Under the pieces are notes generated by a model, which had not been told where the DNA came from, made no database searches, and was given only the letters and a program-made list of their open reading frames with translations. A stretch of 15,555 nt of DNA from Auxenochlorella pyrenoidosa (lineage: Eukaryota > Chlorophyta > Trebouxiophyceae > Chlorellales > Chlorellaceae). The position numbers were made by a program, and so were the translations under genes. The stretch lies in NCBI GenBank assembly GCA_001430745.1, contig KQ482072.1:1-15555 (forward strand), given 5' to 3'. The first letter of the stretch is position 1; every line of letters begins with the position of its first letter. This document shows, piece by piece, positions 1 through 9,300 of the stretch.

Positions 1-89
1 ACCACACACACACCCTNACCCCCCCACCACCACCACCCCAACCCACCGCTCCACCCAACACCCAACACCCACCACCACCCCGCCTGCAG
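1..89 (+). other. C-rich intron end (polypyrimidine tract and acceptor)
   Basis: This is a very C-rich, CA/CCA low-complexity stretch containing one undetermined base (position 17). It ends in GCCTGCAG at 82-89, directly before the first readable exon. I read it as the 3' part of an intron whose upstream exons lie outside the window. No coding potential is visible. Confidence 0.6.
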
Positions 90-901
90 TTCCTGCACCG
101 GCTGGCCCCGCCCACCGCCCCCTACCTGCACAACGACCTGCACTACCGGGAAGCGCCGCCCAACTGGCCCGGCGGCTGGGAGGCCTGGTGAGGGGCCCCA
201 GCAGGGGTGGAACGGCCCGCGCTGCTGGTGTGCGACCTTACCGTTGGAGACGCTGCGGGTCAGGCTGGCAGCGGTTGGGGCCGCGTACTGTCTGCCTGAG
301 CGTCTGTCTGACTGTGACACACGCGGCAGCAGATGCAGGCGGCCCTCAGCTTGATTGCAGGAGCGGCAAGGCCCTGCACAAAGCCCGCTGCCTGCTGGCA
401 CCGGTCCCCTGTCGTCGTCCCCTGCCTGTGGCCCGACAGCAGTTGTGCCGCGCCCCTGCCTGTGTGGCGGCCCTGCAGGGCTGCCCAGGAGCCGCAGAAC
501 GCGCACTCTCACCTGCTCAGCATCGTGCTGGGCAACAGCGAGACGGTGCCCATCACGCAGGGCCAGCTGGCGCTGGGCACTTGGCAGGTGGGTGGCGCCG
601 GCAGCTGTGTGGTTCCCCTGCGGCTCCCCAGAGCGCTCTGGTTCAATTGCCCGCTGCTCTAGCTCCGCCCGTGCCTCCTAGGCAGCCAGCATGATGTGCT
701 CCGGTTGCCCAACGGCGTCCTGCCTGGACCGCCAGCTTTGCAAACGCCCGCTGATGAGCGTGCCAGTGTGCGCCCAGCTTCTCATGCCCTGGCCCCTCGT
801 CCCGCCCTGCCCTGCAGTCCATCATGCTTGTGGAGCTTGATGGCGCGCGGCAGCGCACCGTGGGCGTGCAGATCGTGGGGCAGCGCGCCTCAGACAGCTG
901 A
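90..901 (+). CDS. UPF0047 / YjbQ-family protein, C-terminal part (partial)
   Basis: Three exons, 90-187, 479-587 and 818-901 (stop TGA 899-901), join in frame to give 96 residues; the 5' part lies outside the window. The product matches the UPF0047 (YjbQ) family. It has a PYLHNDLHY-type segment with the conserved His/Asp, then NAHSHLLSIVLGNSETVPI, then the hallmark LALGTWQ, then a closing strand with VELDGARQRTVGVQIVG. Bacterial YjbQ is a small soluble protein with weak thiamin-phosphate-synthase-like activity; the role in algae is unknown. The exon 1/2 junction restores W-A-A-Q-E-P. An acceptor 10 bases further on (after 488) would break the frame, which settles the acceptor at 477-478. Introns are GT-AG. 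A separate gene follows on the same strand. I am confident of the family but not of the function. Confidence 0.9.
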
Positions 902-1726
902 CGGCGGGTGCCCATGCCGCATGCCCGCCCGGGCGCCTTGCACACAACCCGCTGCTGCGTGTGAGGATGCGAGTGAACCCTGATATTTCTGGCCCGTACG
1001 CCAGGTGTCTACCCTCCATGGGCCCCCCAGCCCAGTGCGCCAGATCCACTCTTCGCTCTGCCCAGCTGCGCTCACCCTGCCCTCCTGCGTGCGCCTGCTC
1101 GTCCGATTTGCATTACACCCTTCTCTGGTGACTGACATTCGTAAGAAGGGCCCACCCCCATCCCGGCTGTTGTGAGGCTGGGAACTCCTGAAGGGGCTTG
1201 GCAATCGGGTTGCCGTTGGCTGCACTTTGCTCTACAAGTTTTGTCGCCTCAAGATGCTTGCACCCTTACCAGAGCTTCTCATGTGCAGGCTGGCAGCGTG
1301 GGGGGCTGTTCCCTTCACCACCGGTTCCTCATCCACCGAATACCGCCATAGCGTGGGCAGCATGAGCGGCACTGTGCCCCTTGTTGGCTTGATTGTGCTA
1401 CCCTTTGACTCTTGTGCCAATTCGAACTCCGATATCTTGATCGACAAAGTCCGGTGCTTCGTCGCAGCGGGCTGTACAGCCGCCAGCATCCGCCTGGCGC
1501 CGACACCAAGCTCTCGCCCCTCACACCCACGGTCAAACGCTGCTACATGTACTTGAGGTGCAGTAGGTGGCGTTGGTCGCCTGCAGTTTTGTGGGATGGC
1601 CGACAGCGCCGGTCCGGGCAGCCAACCTCGCAGAGGCTGCACCACCAGCAGCGCTTTCACACATTTGTGGTGCTTGCAGGACTGCTGCATAGAGAGGTGG
1701 AAGCGGCAGATCACGGTCAGAACAGC
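902..1726. other. Intergenic region, nothing recognised
   Basis: This stretch lies between the stop of the UPF0047 gene and the start of the beta-helix gene. It should hold the first gene's 3' UTR and the second gene's promoter and 5' UTR. It is less GC-rich than its surroundings around 1200-1460. I found no TGTAA-type algal polyadenylation signal, tRNA or repeat. Open frames on both strands here show no family resemblance and no third-position GC bias. Confidence 0.5.
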
Positions 1727-4700
1727 ATGGGCTGCAGTCGGCTGCGCCGCCCAGCTACCGCCCTGGCTGGAGCAGCGGCGGCGGCGGCACCGCTCCTTGC
1801 GGCGCTGCTGCTCCTCGGCTGTGCATGCCCCGCAGCAGCTGCACAGGCCAATGTAGACCCTGGCATAGCAGCCATGGCAGCGGGCAGGAGCGTTGACAGC
1901 ATTCTGGCCCGCAAGTGGCTGCCTGGAGGGTACGATTGGAGCAGAGCAGGCAAGCGGCGCGAGTGGCTGCCAGAGGGCCAGGTGTAGGCCGGTCAGAGCT
2001 GTGCGCAGGACTACCTCCGTGATTCCTCCCATACTCTCATGTGGACACTGCCTTGCAACATGCCGAGCTGGCACCGTGCCGCCTCCTGCTCGCCCTCTCT
2101 GCAGGGTATGCCGGCGGCGAGCGCGGCATACCCACCCCAGCAGGGTGCGCAGGGCCGTGCGAGGGACGCCTGCCCTGCGCTGCATGTCTGCTCCACTGCA
2201 ACACACGGCCATTATCATTATTGTGCTTCGTGCCGAAAAAAGTTGGTCCTGCGTGACAGTGCATGCAGCATGATGCAGTCATTTGAGCACTGCCAGCTGC
2301 AGCCCTGGCGAGCTGGTGCCGCCAGCCACCTTCTGGTGCAGGCCGATCTTTGATGTCACGGCACGAAAGTATGGCGCCGTGGGCAATGGCAAGACAGCCT
2401 GCGACAAGGCCTTCAAGGTGGGCAGCAGGGATGGAGGGCTGACACGCCACGCCCTGCAGGGCTCGCTCTCAGCCCAGGCACCCACGTAAGTACCGGCAAC
2501 AGCCGCCCCGGCCTGCCCGGTGCGTACGTGCAGGCTGCCATCCGCGATGCCGCGGCAAGCCCCCGCGGCGGCGTCGTGTACGTGCCCCCGGGCAGCTTCC
2601 TGCTAAATGACCCTCTGTACGTGAATGTGTCGCGCGTCGTCATCCGTGGCGCCGGGCCGTCGCGCTCCACGCTGCTCTTTGGGCGCTCCCTGGGGCAGAT
2701 CTACAAGGGCAGCTGGGCGGTGGACGCCTGCTCAGGTTGGCGCCCTGGAGGAGGGGGGCAGGCTACAGCGAGGGGCGGGGTGTGCACGCTCAGGCGCATG
2801 CATGGCCAAGGTCCGGGCTGGAGCAGGCTTCGCCACCCTGTGTGGCAGGGGAGGGAGTGCGTTGCGGCCAGGGCTGCGGGGGAGCTGGCCCGGCAGCGCA
2901 GCCACGCATAAGCATGCCCGTTGCTGCAAATTGAACACGTGTGCCGACTGCCCATGCACCAGCCTCACCCCCGCCGCGCCGTAGGCAAGGTCAAGTCCCT
3001 GTGGACGGCCAATGGAGGCCTGGTGACCTTTAGGTGCGCCCTGTGCAGCTGCGCCGCTGATCGGCTGTGCTTCCTGTGCGGCTGTGCGGTTCTTCCCTCT
3101 CAGGAGAGCTGCCAGGTGCACAGCAGTGCGAAGAGGGGGCGGTGTTCTTGATGCCGTGCTCCTGCTGGTGCGCACCGCACGCCCTTGCTTCACCAGCCAG
3201 CCGTGCCGCCTTCAACTGGTTTGCGTCTGAAGCCTGTCCTCTGCTGGCCCTCCCCCACTCTCCTGCTGCGCACGCAGCGGCAAGGAGCAGCGCGACAGCG
3301 GCAGCGCGGTGCTGGCCCGCGTTACCGCCGACGCGCAGCCCGGCGAGCGGCGCCTGTACCTCAACTCGACGCAGGGCATCCGGGTGGGGCAGATGTACCA
3401 GCTGCTGCTGAACGACAAGTGGGCGCTGACGGAAGGTGGGATGATGGGCCATTGAGAGGCGCCTGCATTGCCTCGAGGTGTGCCCACTGCGGGGCGGGGT
3501 GAAGAGCGGGTCCAGGGCCGGCGCCTGAACTGCTTTGTGTGCTGCCTGCAGCCCGGCCAGCATGCGCGCGCCGGGTGCTGGCGCACAGCAACACGTGCCG
3601 ACCAAAGGGTGGCCTGCCTGGGCCGGAAGCGCCCTGCAGGTGGTCACCAGAAGAAGACATGAGGCCGAAGAGGGTTGCTGTGTCACTGTGCCTCCCGGCC
3701 TTTTGGTCTTCCTTCCTTAGGGGGTACAAGCCGCAAGCACACGAGCCGGGGCCCCTGACCCCCACCTCCCGTCTGCACCCTCGCGCCTGCCCATCCTTTT
3801 GTACCTGCGCAGGCCCCGAGCAGAACTGGGTCAACTGCTCAGCGACTGGCAGCAGCGCGGCGGTGGCTGGGGCCGCCGCCATCCCGCAGCTCGTCAAGGT
3901 GCCCGTCACGCCGGAGCAGCTGGCAGACCCCATCTTTGCGCTGGCGCTGGAGGCAGCCATGGAGGACGATGACGGCGAGGGGGTGCTGCCCCAGCAGGTG
4001 TGGCCAGGGCCTGGCAGCACTCTCCTTGGAGCAGCCCGGGCCAGCAGTGCCGCAGGGATGGCACCCAGGGCGCCAGCTCTTGGGGTTGCAGCCGAGCAGG
4101 CCGCCTGCATGCATGTACCCACTCCCGCAACTCGCTCTCTTCCTGCTTCCAGGCCGCCGCCATTGAGGCCCAGTTTTCTGGAACCCCTCAGGGGCCGGTC
4201 AGCGGGGCTGCCGGCCTCGCCCCGCGTGGCTCTGTGGCTGCATTCGTGTACGGCGATGGCAAGGGCGACAGGTGGGTGGGCCCCCTCATGGCACTGCAGG
4301 GCGCTGTGGCAGTGCACTTGCTGGGGCTATGCCGTATATGCCGTGCTGTCCTAGCAATGGAATGGCCTGGGACGTCGACACCCCCTTGGGTGGTGCGTTA
4401 ACGCAACTTTCCAGTGGCCGGCTTGCCCATCCATGCGCACACTCGCTGCTGCGCACGCCCCGCTGCGGACCGTGCAACCAGTCTGCACCCCCAGCCAACC
4501 TTGCACGTGCTCGCTGCTCCACCGCCCTCTGCCCCCGCAGCGGCGGGCGCGGCGCCGTGAACAAGAATGCTGTGCGCTTTTTGTTCCGCGTGCGGGCCGT
4601 GGGTCGGCTGGCCGGCAGGCCCTTTATCGACCTTGACCGAGACCTGGTGCACCTGGGTGGGTGGCGCTGACCTGGCAGGTCCACCTGCTGACCTTGCGCT

Positions 4701-5905
4701 CCCGCACGAGCGCTTCAGCTGGCGGCCTTGCCAGCCTGCTCCAGCCGGCGGCCTGCCCGGCCTGTGCGTGTGTGTCGAGCTGCACATTTCTGCTGGCATG
4801 GGGCCCGCCCGCCACTGCAGCCCGCACACAGAGCGCCTGGTCCAGCAGCAGGCACTGACACACCGTGCTGACTTGAGGCAAGGTGGCCAAGATCTGCAGA
4901 GGAGCCCATCCCACCTGTCGTCACCCTTCCCCTCCCGCCCGCCCGCCGTCGCCCAACTTCCCGCCAACCTGCAGTGCGGCGCACCTGGTTCTCCGAGGTC
5001 GCCGAGTTTAACCCGGGCATTGTGGACAGCGGCATCGAGCACCTCACCCTGGCCTTCAAAGAGTGCGGGGGGCGGGGCGTGCAGGGCGGGAGCGGGAGGG
5101 GCAGCCGCGCCTCGGCAGCGCACACGCAGAGCCGGCCCTCCCTGCAGCAAGTATCGCCGGTTGACCTGCTGCGCAGCCGTTGGCCAGCCAGGCAGGCTGG
5201 CAACAAGTGTGCAAGCACCGCGGCTTACCACTGCCTGCGCCTGATGGCCCCTCCCAACGCCCCCTCCCTGCTGCCCCACCCTCCCCCCACACCTCTTTCC
5301 CTGCCCCCGCAGCCCGGGCCGCTACGCGGGCCACCTGACGGAGCGCGGCTACAACGGCGTGCTGTTCTACGGCGCCACCAACTGCTGGGGGCGCGACCTG
5401 CGCATCCTGGACAGCGACAACGGGGTGCTGGCCTCCAAGAGCGACTTCATCACCGCCGCGGGTGGGGTGCCCCGCTGCCAGTGAATCAATCAATTAATCA
5501 ATTGCATTTCAGTCCTCGTGCTGCCGGCGCCCGCGCTGCCCGCGTCGCTGAGCCGCTCGGCGCCGGCTGCCCCTCCTCCTCAGGCTTGCCGGCTGCTTTG
5601 GGGTTGCTGCTGCCGGTTGCAAGCTGTGCGGGTGCGGTGTGCAGCCCTTCGGCAGTCTGAGCGCTGGCTCCTGGCTGCAGACCTGCCGAGCCACACACCC
5701 TAGACAGGGGACGCGCAATGACCACCTTCCCACCCCTCCCCACCGCCGGCCCCCCCCCCCACACACACACACACACGCGCGCCCGCCCATGCGCCGCAGA
5801 CATCGTCATCGACACCACCTTTGACCGGTCAACGTCCAGCAGCGACGGCAACCAGGGCCACCACGCCTTCAACCTGGGGCCCGGCCAGAACTACCTGGTG
5901 ACCCG
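1727..5905 (+). CDS. Secreted pectate-lyase-like right-handed beta-helix protein (3' end missing)
   Basis: The exon chain is 1727-1983, 2303-2417, 2534-2735, 2985-3033, 3278-3435, 3813-3997, 4153-4271, 4541-4656, 4975-5062, 5313-5461 and 5800-5905. It is in frame throughout and gives about 514 residues. The start at 1727 has an A at -3 and a G at +4 and opens a signal peptide: RLRR, then an Ala/Leu core (residues 11-32), then an Ala-rich cleavage zone. Next comes a pectate_lyase_3-type N-terminal coil with [29 protein letters not shown] and [19 protein letters not shown]. Later rungs carry [30 protein letters not shown] and [19 protein letters not shown]. Such folds are found in polysaccharide lyases and hydrolases, so an extracellular or cell-wall glycan role is likely; substrate and active site cannot be read. 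The exon 1 donor / exon 2 acceptor pair (1983/2303) is the least certain join (2297 also fits). The model ends on a donor with no stop codon. Confidence 0.85.
5485..5513. other. AT-rich CAAT-repeat island inside an intron
   Basis: In otherwise GC-rich DNA, a short run of CAAT/ATTAAT units forms a near-palindrome (CAATTAATCAATTG, one mismatch) and ends in TTGCATTTCAG at 5503-5513. It lies 23 bases downstream of the donor at 5462 in the beta-helix gene. It resembles an intron end with a branch-like AT-rich tract. However, the sequence after 5513 does not read as family-like protein, whereas the acceptor at 5799 gives a clean continuation. Confidence 0.4.
5750..5799 (+). repeat. C-run plus (CA)n microsatellite before an acceptor
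   Basis: Eleven C residues (5750-5760) are followed by eight CA-type dinucleotides (5761-5776) and a GC-rich end at the acceptor AG (5798-5799). The tract serves as the pyrimidine-rich end of the intron before the last visible exon of the beta-helix gene. Confidence 0.8.
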
Positions 5906-6240
5906 GTGGGTGTGTGTGCGCGCGTGTGCGCGCGTGTGCGTGTGTGTGCGCGCGTGTGTGTGTGTGCGTGTGTGTGTGTGGTGTGGGCGTGTGTGGGTGT
6001 GTGTGGGCGTGTGTGTGTGTGTGGTGGTGTGTGGTGGTGACCCGGTGTGTGTGTGTGGTGGTGTGTGGTGGTGACCCGGTGTGTGTGTGTCTGTGTGTGT
6101 TGGTGGGTAGTGGTGACCCGGTATGTGTGTGTGGGTGTCTGTGTGTGTGTGTTGGTATGTGTGTGGGACTGGCCACCCCCGGTTTGATCGCGTTTGTGTG
6201 CGTGTGTGCATGTGTGTGTGGTGTGTGGTGTGAGGGATGG
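5906..6240. repeat. TG/CA low-complexity block with embedded GGTGACCCGGT units
   Basis: About 330 bp are nearly pure TG/TGG on the plus strand, with the 11-base unit GGTGACCCGGT occurring at 5897-5907, 6036-6046, 6070-6080 and 6112-6122. The first copy straddles the exon/donor junction of the beta-helix gene, so the later copies repeat an exon-end/donor signature. The open frames that cross this block encode only Val/Cys/Gly or His/Thr runs and are not genes. The block separates two converging genes that both lack their 3' exons. Confidence 0.9.
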
Positions 6241-6344
6241 GGGTGGGGGGGCAAAATAAGTGTGGGAAAGCAGCGACGGCGCGGTTCAGCAGGCAGCAGC
6301 AGCGCCTGCTGACGTGGCAGGGAGGAAAGAAAGCAGAGACGCAC

Positions 6345-9300
6345 ATGAACAGCTGGGCGCAGTTCCCCCAGGAGGCGTCAAAGAAGCAGGTGCTCCATGG
6401 CATGTACTGCAGGGGCACGGGGGGGGGGGTGAGGGTTGGGGTGGGGGTGTGTGTGGGGTGGGGTGGGGTGGGGGGTGGGGGGCGCCGGCGGGTAGAGCGG
6501 CGGGCGCATGAGAAGGGAGGCGGGTTGAGAGGCTCCACGACAGGGCCGATGTCGTTGCGCGCACTCTGAGGCACTGGTTCAAAGAGGGTTGATGCACAGC
6601 CTCGCAGCCCAGCTCACAGCAGAGTCGGTCAGGCTCTTGTTCTGGGTGTCGTAGGTCAGCAGGTCGATCTTTGTGGCATTCTTTATGGCCTGCACGGGCG
6701 GGAGCGAGAGTGGTCACAGACAGGGCGTCGGCTAGTCCACAGGCTGGCACGGGCTAAGGACATGAGACATGCTTCTCGTCTGGCAGCGACGCCTGGGCCA
6801 GCGACCTTGGCGCGGCCAGAGGAGGACTGCGTGCCATGCTGCCCAGCTCTGCCGCAACGCAGAAGGGCGGCGCTGCAGCCCCTGTGCGCGGCGCCCTGGG
6901 TTGGGCTCGCACCGTCAGGATTTGTGTGTTGACGTAGAGGAACACATCTGGGTGCTGCCTGAGAAACTCGTTGTAGCCCTGGACTGTGGTGTAGTTGTCC
7001 TGCAAGGGGAGGGGCCGGCGCGCAGGTGGGGCGGGTTGGGCAGGGGCGAGGTGCGCGTGCGCCGCCGCGCAGGGGCAAGGCGCTGCCATGGCAGGCGGCG
7101 TGGGACGCACGCCCCGGGCGCAGCGCACTCACAAACTGCACGAGGAAGCCGGTGTCTGGCCCCGTGGTACCGTTCAGCTCCAATTCCAGGCCCACTGCGG
7201 GCGGGCGGGCGCATGGGGGCGGGGTTGGTCGAGCGCACGCCGGCCGAGACGCGCTCCTGCGCAGCCGGCCGCGCGGGCGCCGCTGGCGGTGCACTCTGCC
7301 TGCGCGCTCCACGCGCCCATGCACCTGCGAAACCCCCCTGCACCTCCTTCGTTTGGGCCCCTGCCTGGGCGCCGGCCCTGCAGGGGTCGCCGCGTTCTGG
7401 GTTAAAACCTGGGCCCTGACACCCAAGCGCTCACGCTGGCGCTCCCATGTGGGGCTGTCCAGGGTGTTGTTGCACAGCGAGAAGCCAAACGTGTCCTCGT
7501 ATTCGCCGGGGGTGTACAGATCCTCGTCGGTCCCCTCGGACCTTGGACAGGGTGGGGCGGGGGTGGGGGCCGGGTGGGTTGCGGTGGCAGTGGTGTGGGT
7601 GGGTGGAGGGCTGGGGGGCTGCTGCCGGCGTCGCAGCTGCCAGGAGTCTCACGGTCCAGGCCTCCAGGACGCCAGCCACTACCGCCGGGGCCCGCGGTGC
7701 TCGCCACGAGCGCAGGCAGGCACGTAGGCAGCATGCACTTGCACACCAAGCCCGCGCTGGCCCCAACCACATGATGCGGCATCCAGGGCAGCAGGAGCTG
7801 CAGCTCAGGCGCCGCGGCCGCCCGGAGCTCACAGCGCCTGGTTGAGCAGCTCGGTGAGCGCCTCGTGGAAGCGACTCTGCACGTCGCCGCCGCCCCCGGT
7901 CACGTTGAGGAAGCTGGTGATGTTGCCGCGGCACTCGGGGTCGGCGACGCACTCGGCGCTGGCCCGGCTGATGTACGATTCGAAGCCCACCGCCCAGTTG
8001 AGCCCAAAGGCCAGCCAGTTGGTCCAGCAGGCGCCCCTGCAGCCAGGGTGCGCGCGAGGGGGCAGAGCAGTTCAAGGGCGACGCATGCGCCGGCAGGAAG
8101 TGCCCGGGCGGTCTGGGCGATAGGCGCGCACAAAGGAGCACTCGCGCCAGCCTGGACCAGCTCATCAAACCAGGGGCACATGCCACTTGCATCGGCACAG
8201 GAGAAGCGGCAGCCGTCAGGAGCGGCGCTGCCTGCTGCAGCTTGCGTCGCTCACAGAAAGTAGCGCCCATTGTTGTAGACACGCTGGCAGGAGTCGGAGA
8301 GCTGCGTGATGCCTGCAGCCAGGGCCCGCACCGGGTTCAGCGGCCGTGCTGTGAGCGTCACGGGCGCTGCTGCTGGTGTGCTGAACAGCAGGAGCGCGGC
8401 CGCAGACGGTGCTGCCCGCACACACACACGCGGCGGGAGCGGCGCCCGGCGTGGGAGCCCCAAGCAGGCAGGACACTGCAGCCGCGCAGCGTGCAGCATG
8501 CGGGGCTGCCAGGCGGGAGCCCCAGCCAGGCAACACACTGCAGCCGCGCAGCATGCAGCATGCGGGGCCGCAGGGCGGGCTCACGGTCGCCCTTCTTGTC
8601 GGTGCAGCCCAGGGGCAGCTGCACGCGGTCGTTGAACTGGCAGGGGTTGTTGCTCCAGCAGCCCTGGGCAATCTCGTCGCCATACACCAGCACAGTGGCG
8701 TATACTGCGGGGGCAGGGCGTGTGTGTGTGTGGGTGGGTGGGTGGGTGGGTGGGGGTGCGGGGGGGATGATGAGCCGGCATCAGGCGGGAGGAGTGGGCA
8801 TGAGGCGGCTGCACTGCGGCCGAGCAGGCAAGCAAGCGGCTTGAGAGGCTGCGCACAGCAACAGCGGGCCGGCGGCGCGCCCACTTGTGAAGCCCAGGAG
8901 CAGCACCCACAGCGCCAGCTCCACATACAGCAGGTACGGGACGAGGCGGCGCTTGCGGGTCTGGAAGGGGCCGCCTGTGGGCGGGGAAGGGACGGTCGGT
9001 GCCGGTCGGTCAGGTCGGCCTGGCAAGACAGCGCCGCATCTACCCGGCCGACCGGGCAAGACAGCGCCGCATCTGCCCAGCCCCGCCTGCCCGCCGCCCG
9101 TTCGCGCCGCCCCAACTCACGCCCATCGCCCCCCGCCCCAATATGCGCTCATTCAACGCCGTGGTATGGGAGACCATCATGCAAATCCAAGCACCCAGCT
9201 CACCGCGCAGCCCGAAAACAGTGATCAGCGCTTCGTTTATCGCCGCCGCCGCAAAGAGCGCAAAGAGCGAGTAGTTTGCGACCCGCAGCTGGATGCCCTG

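Noticed and set aside
1..40. Possible telomeric repeat (CCCTNACCC)
   Set aside because: There is only one imperfect occurrence in a CA/CCA tract that ends in a splice acceptor; no tandem telomeric units are present.
1232..2218. Long minus-strand open frame (328 codons)
   Set aside because: It lies opposite the beta-helix gene's first exon and the intergenic region, shows no family resemblance, and is rich in Cys/Arg as expected for an antisense frame in GC-rich DNA.
3361..4317. Long minus-strand open frame (318 codons)
   Set aside because: It overlaps several well-supported plus-strand exons of the beta-helix gene and their introns. It has no recognisable motif; stop codons are simply rare in such GC-rich sequence.
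5906..6240. CRISPR-like array of direct repeats
   Set aside because: The units are short, irregularly spaced and embedded in a TG microsatellite, and the genome is clearly a eukaryotic nuclear one.
5914..6312. Plus-strand Val/Cys repeat protein
   Set aside because: It is a translation of the TG repeat with no start context or homology.
6348..6410. Possible plus-strand exon (NSWAQFPQEASKKQ...) continuing the beta-helix gene
   Set aside because: The third-position GC is also high in this frame, but the sequence does not resemble the family and no suitable acceptor precedes it. The minus-strand reading has a pyrimidine tract, acceptor and donor.
5891..6574. Minus-strand frame encoding a His/Thr-repeat protein
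   Set aside because: It is only the translation of the CA repeat. The genuine coding signal in it is limited to the candidate exon 6345-6406.
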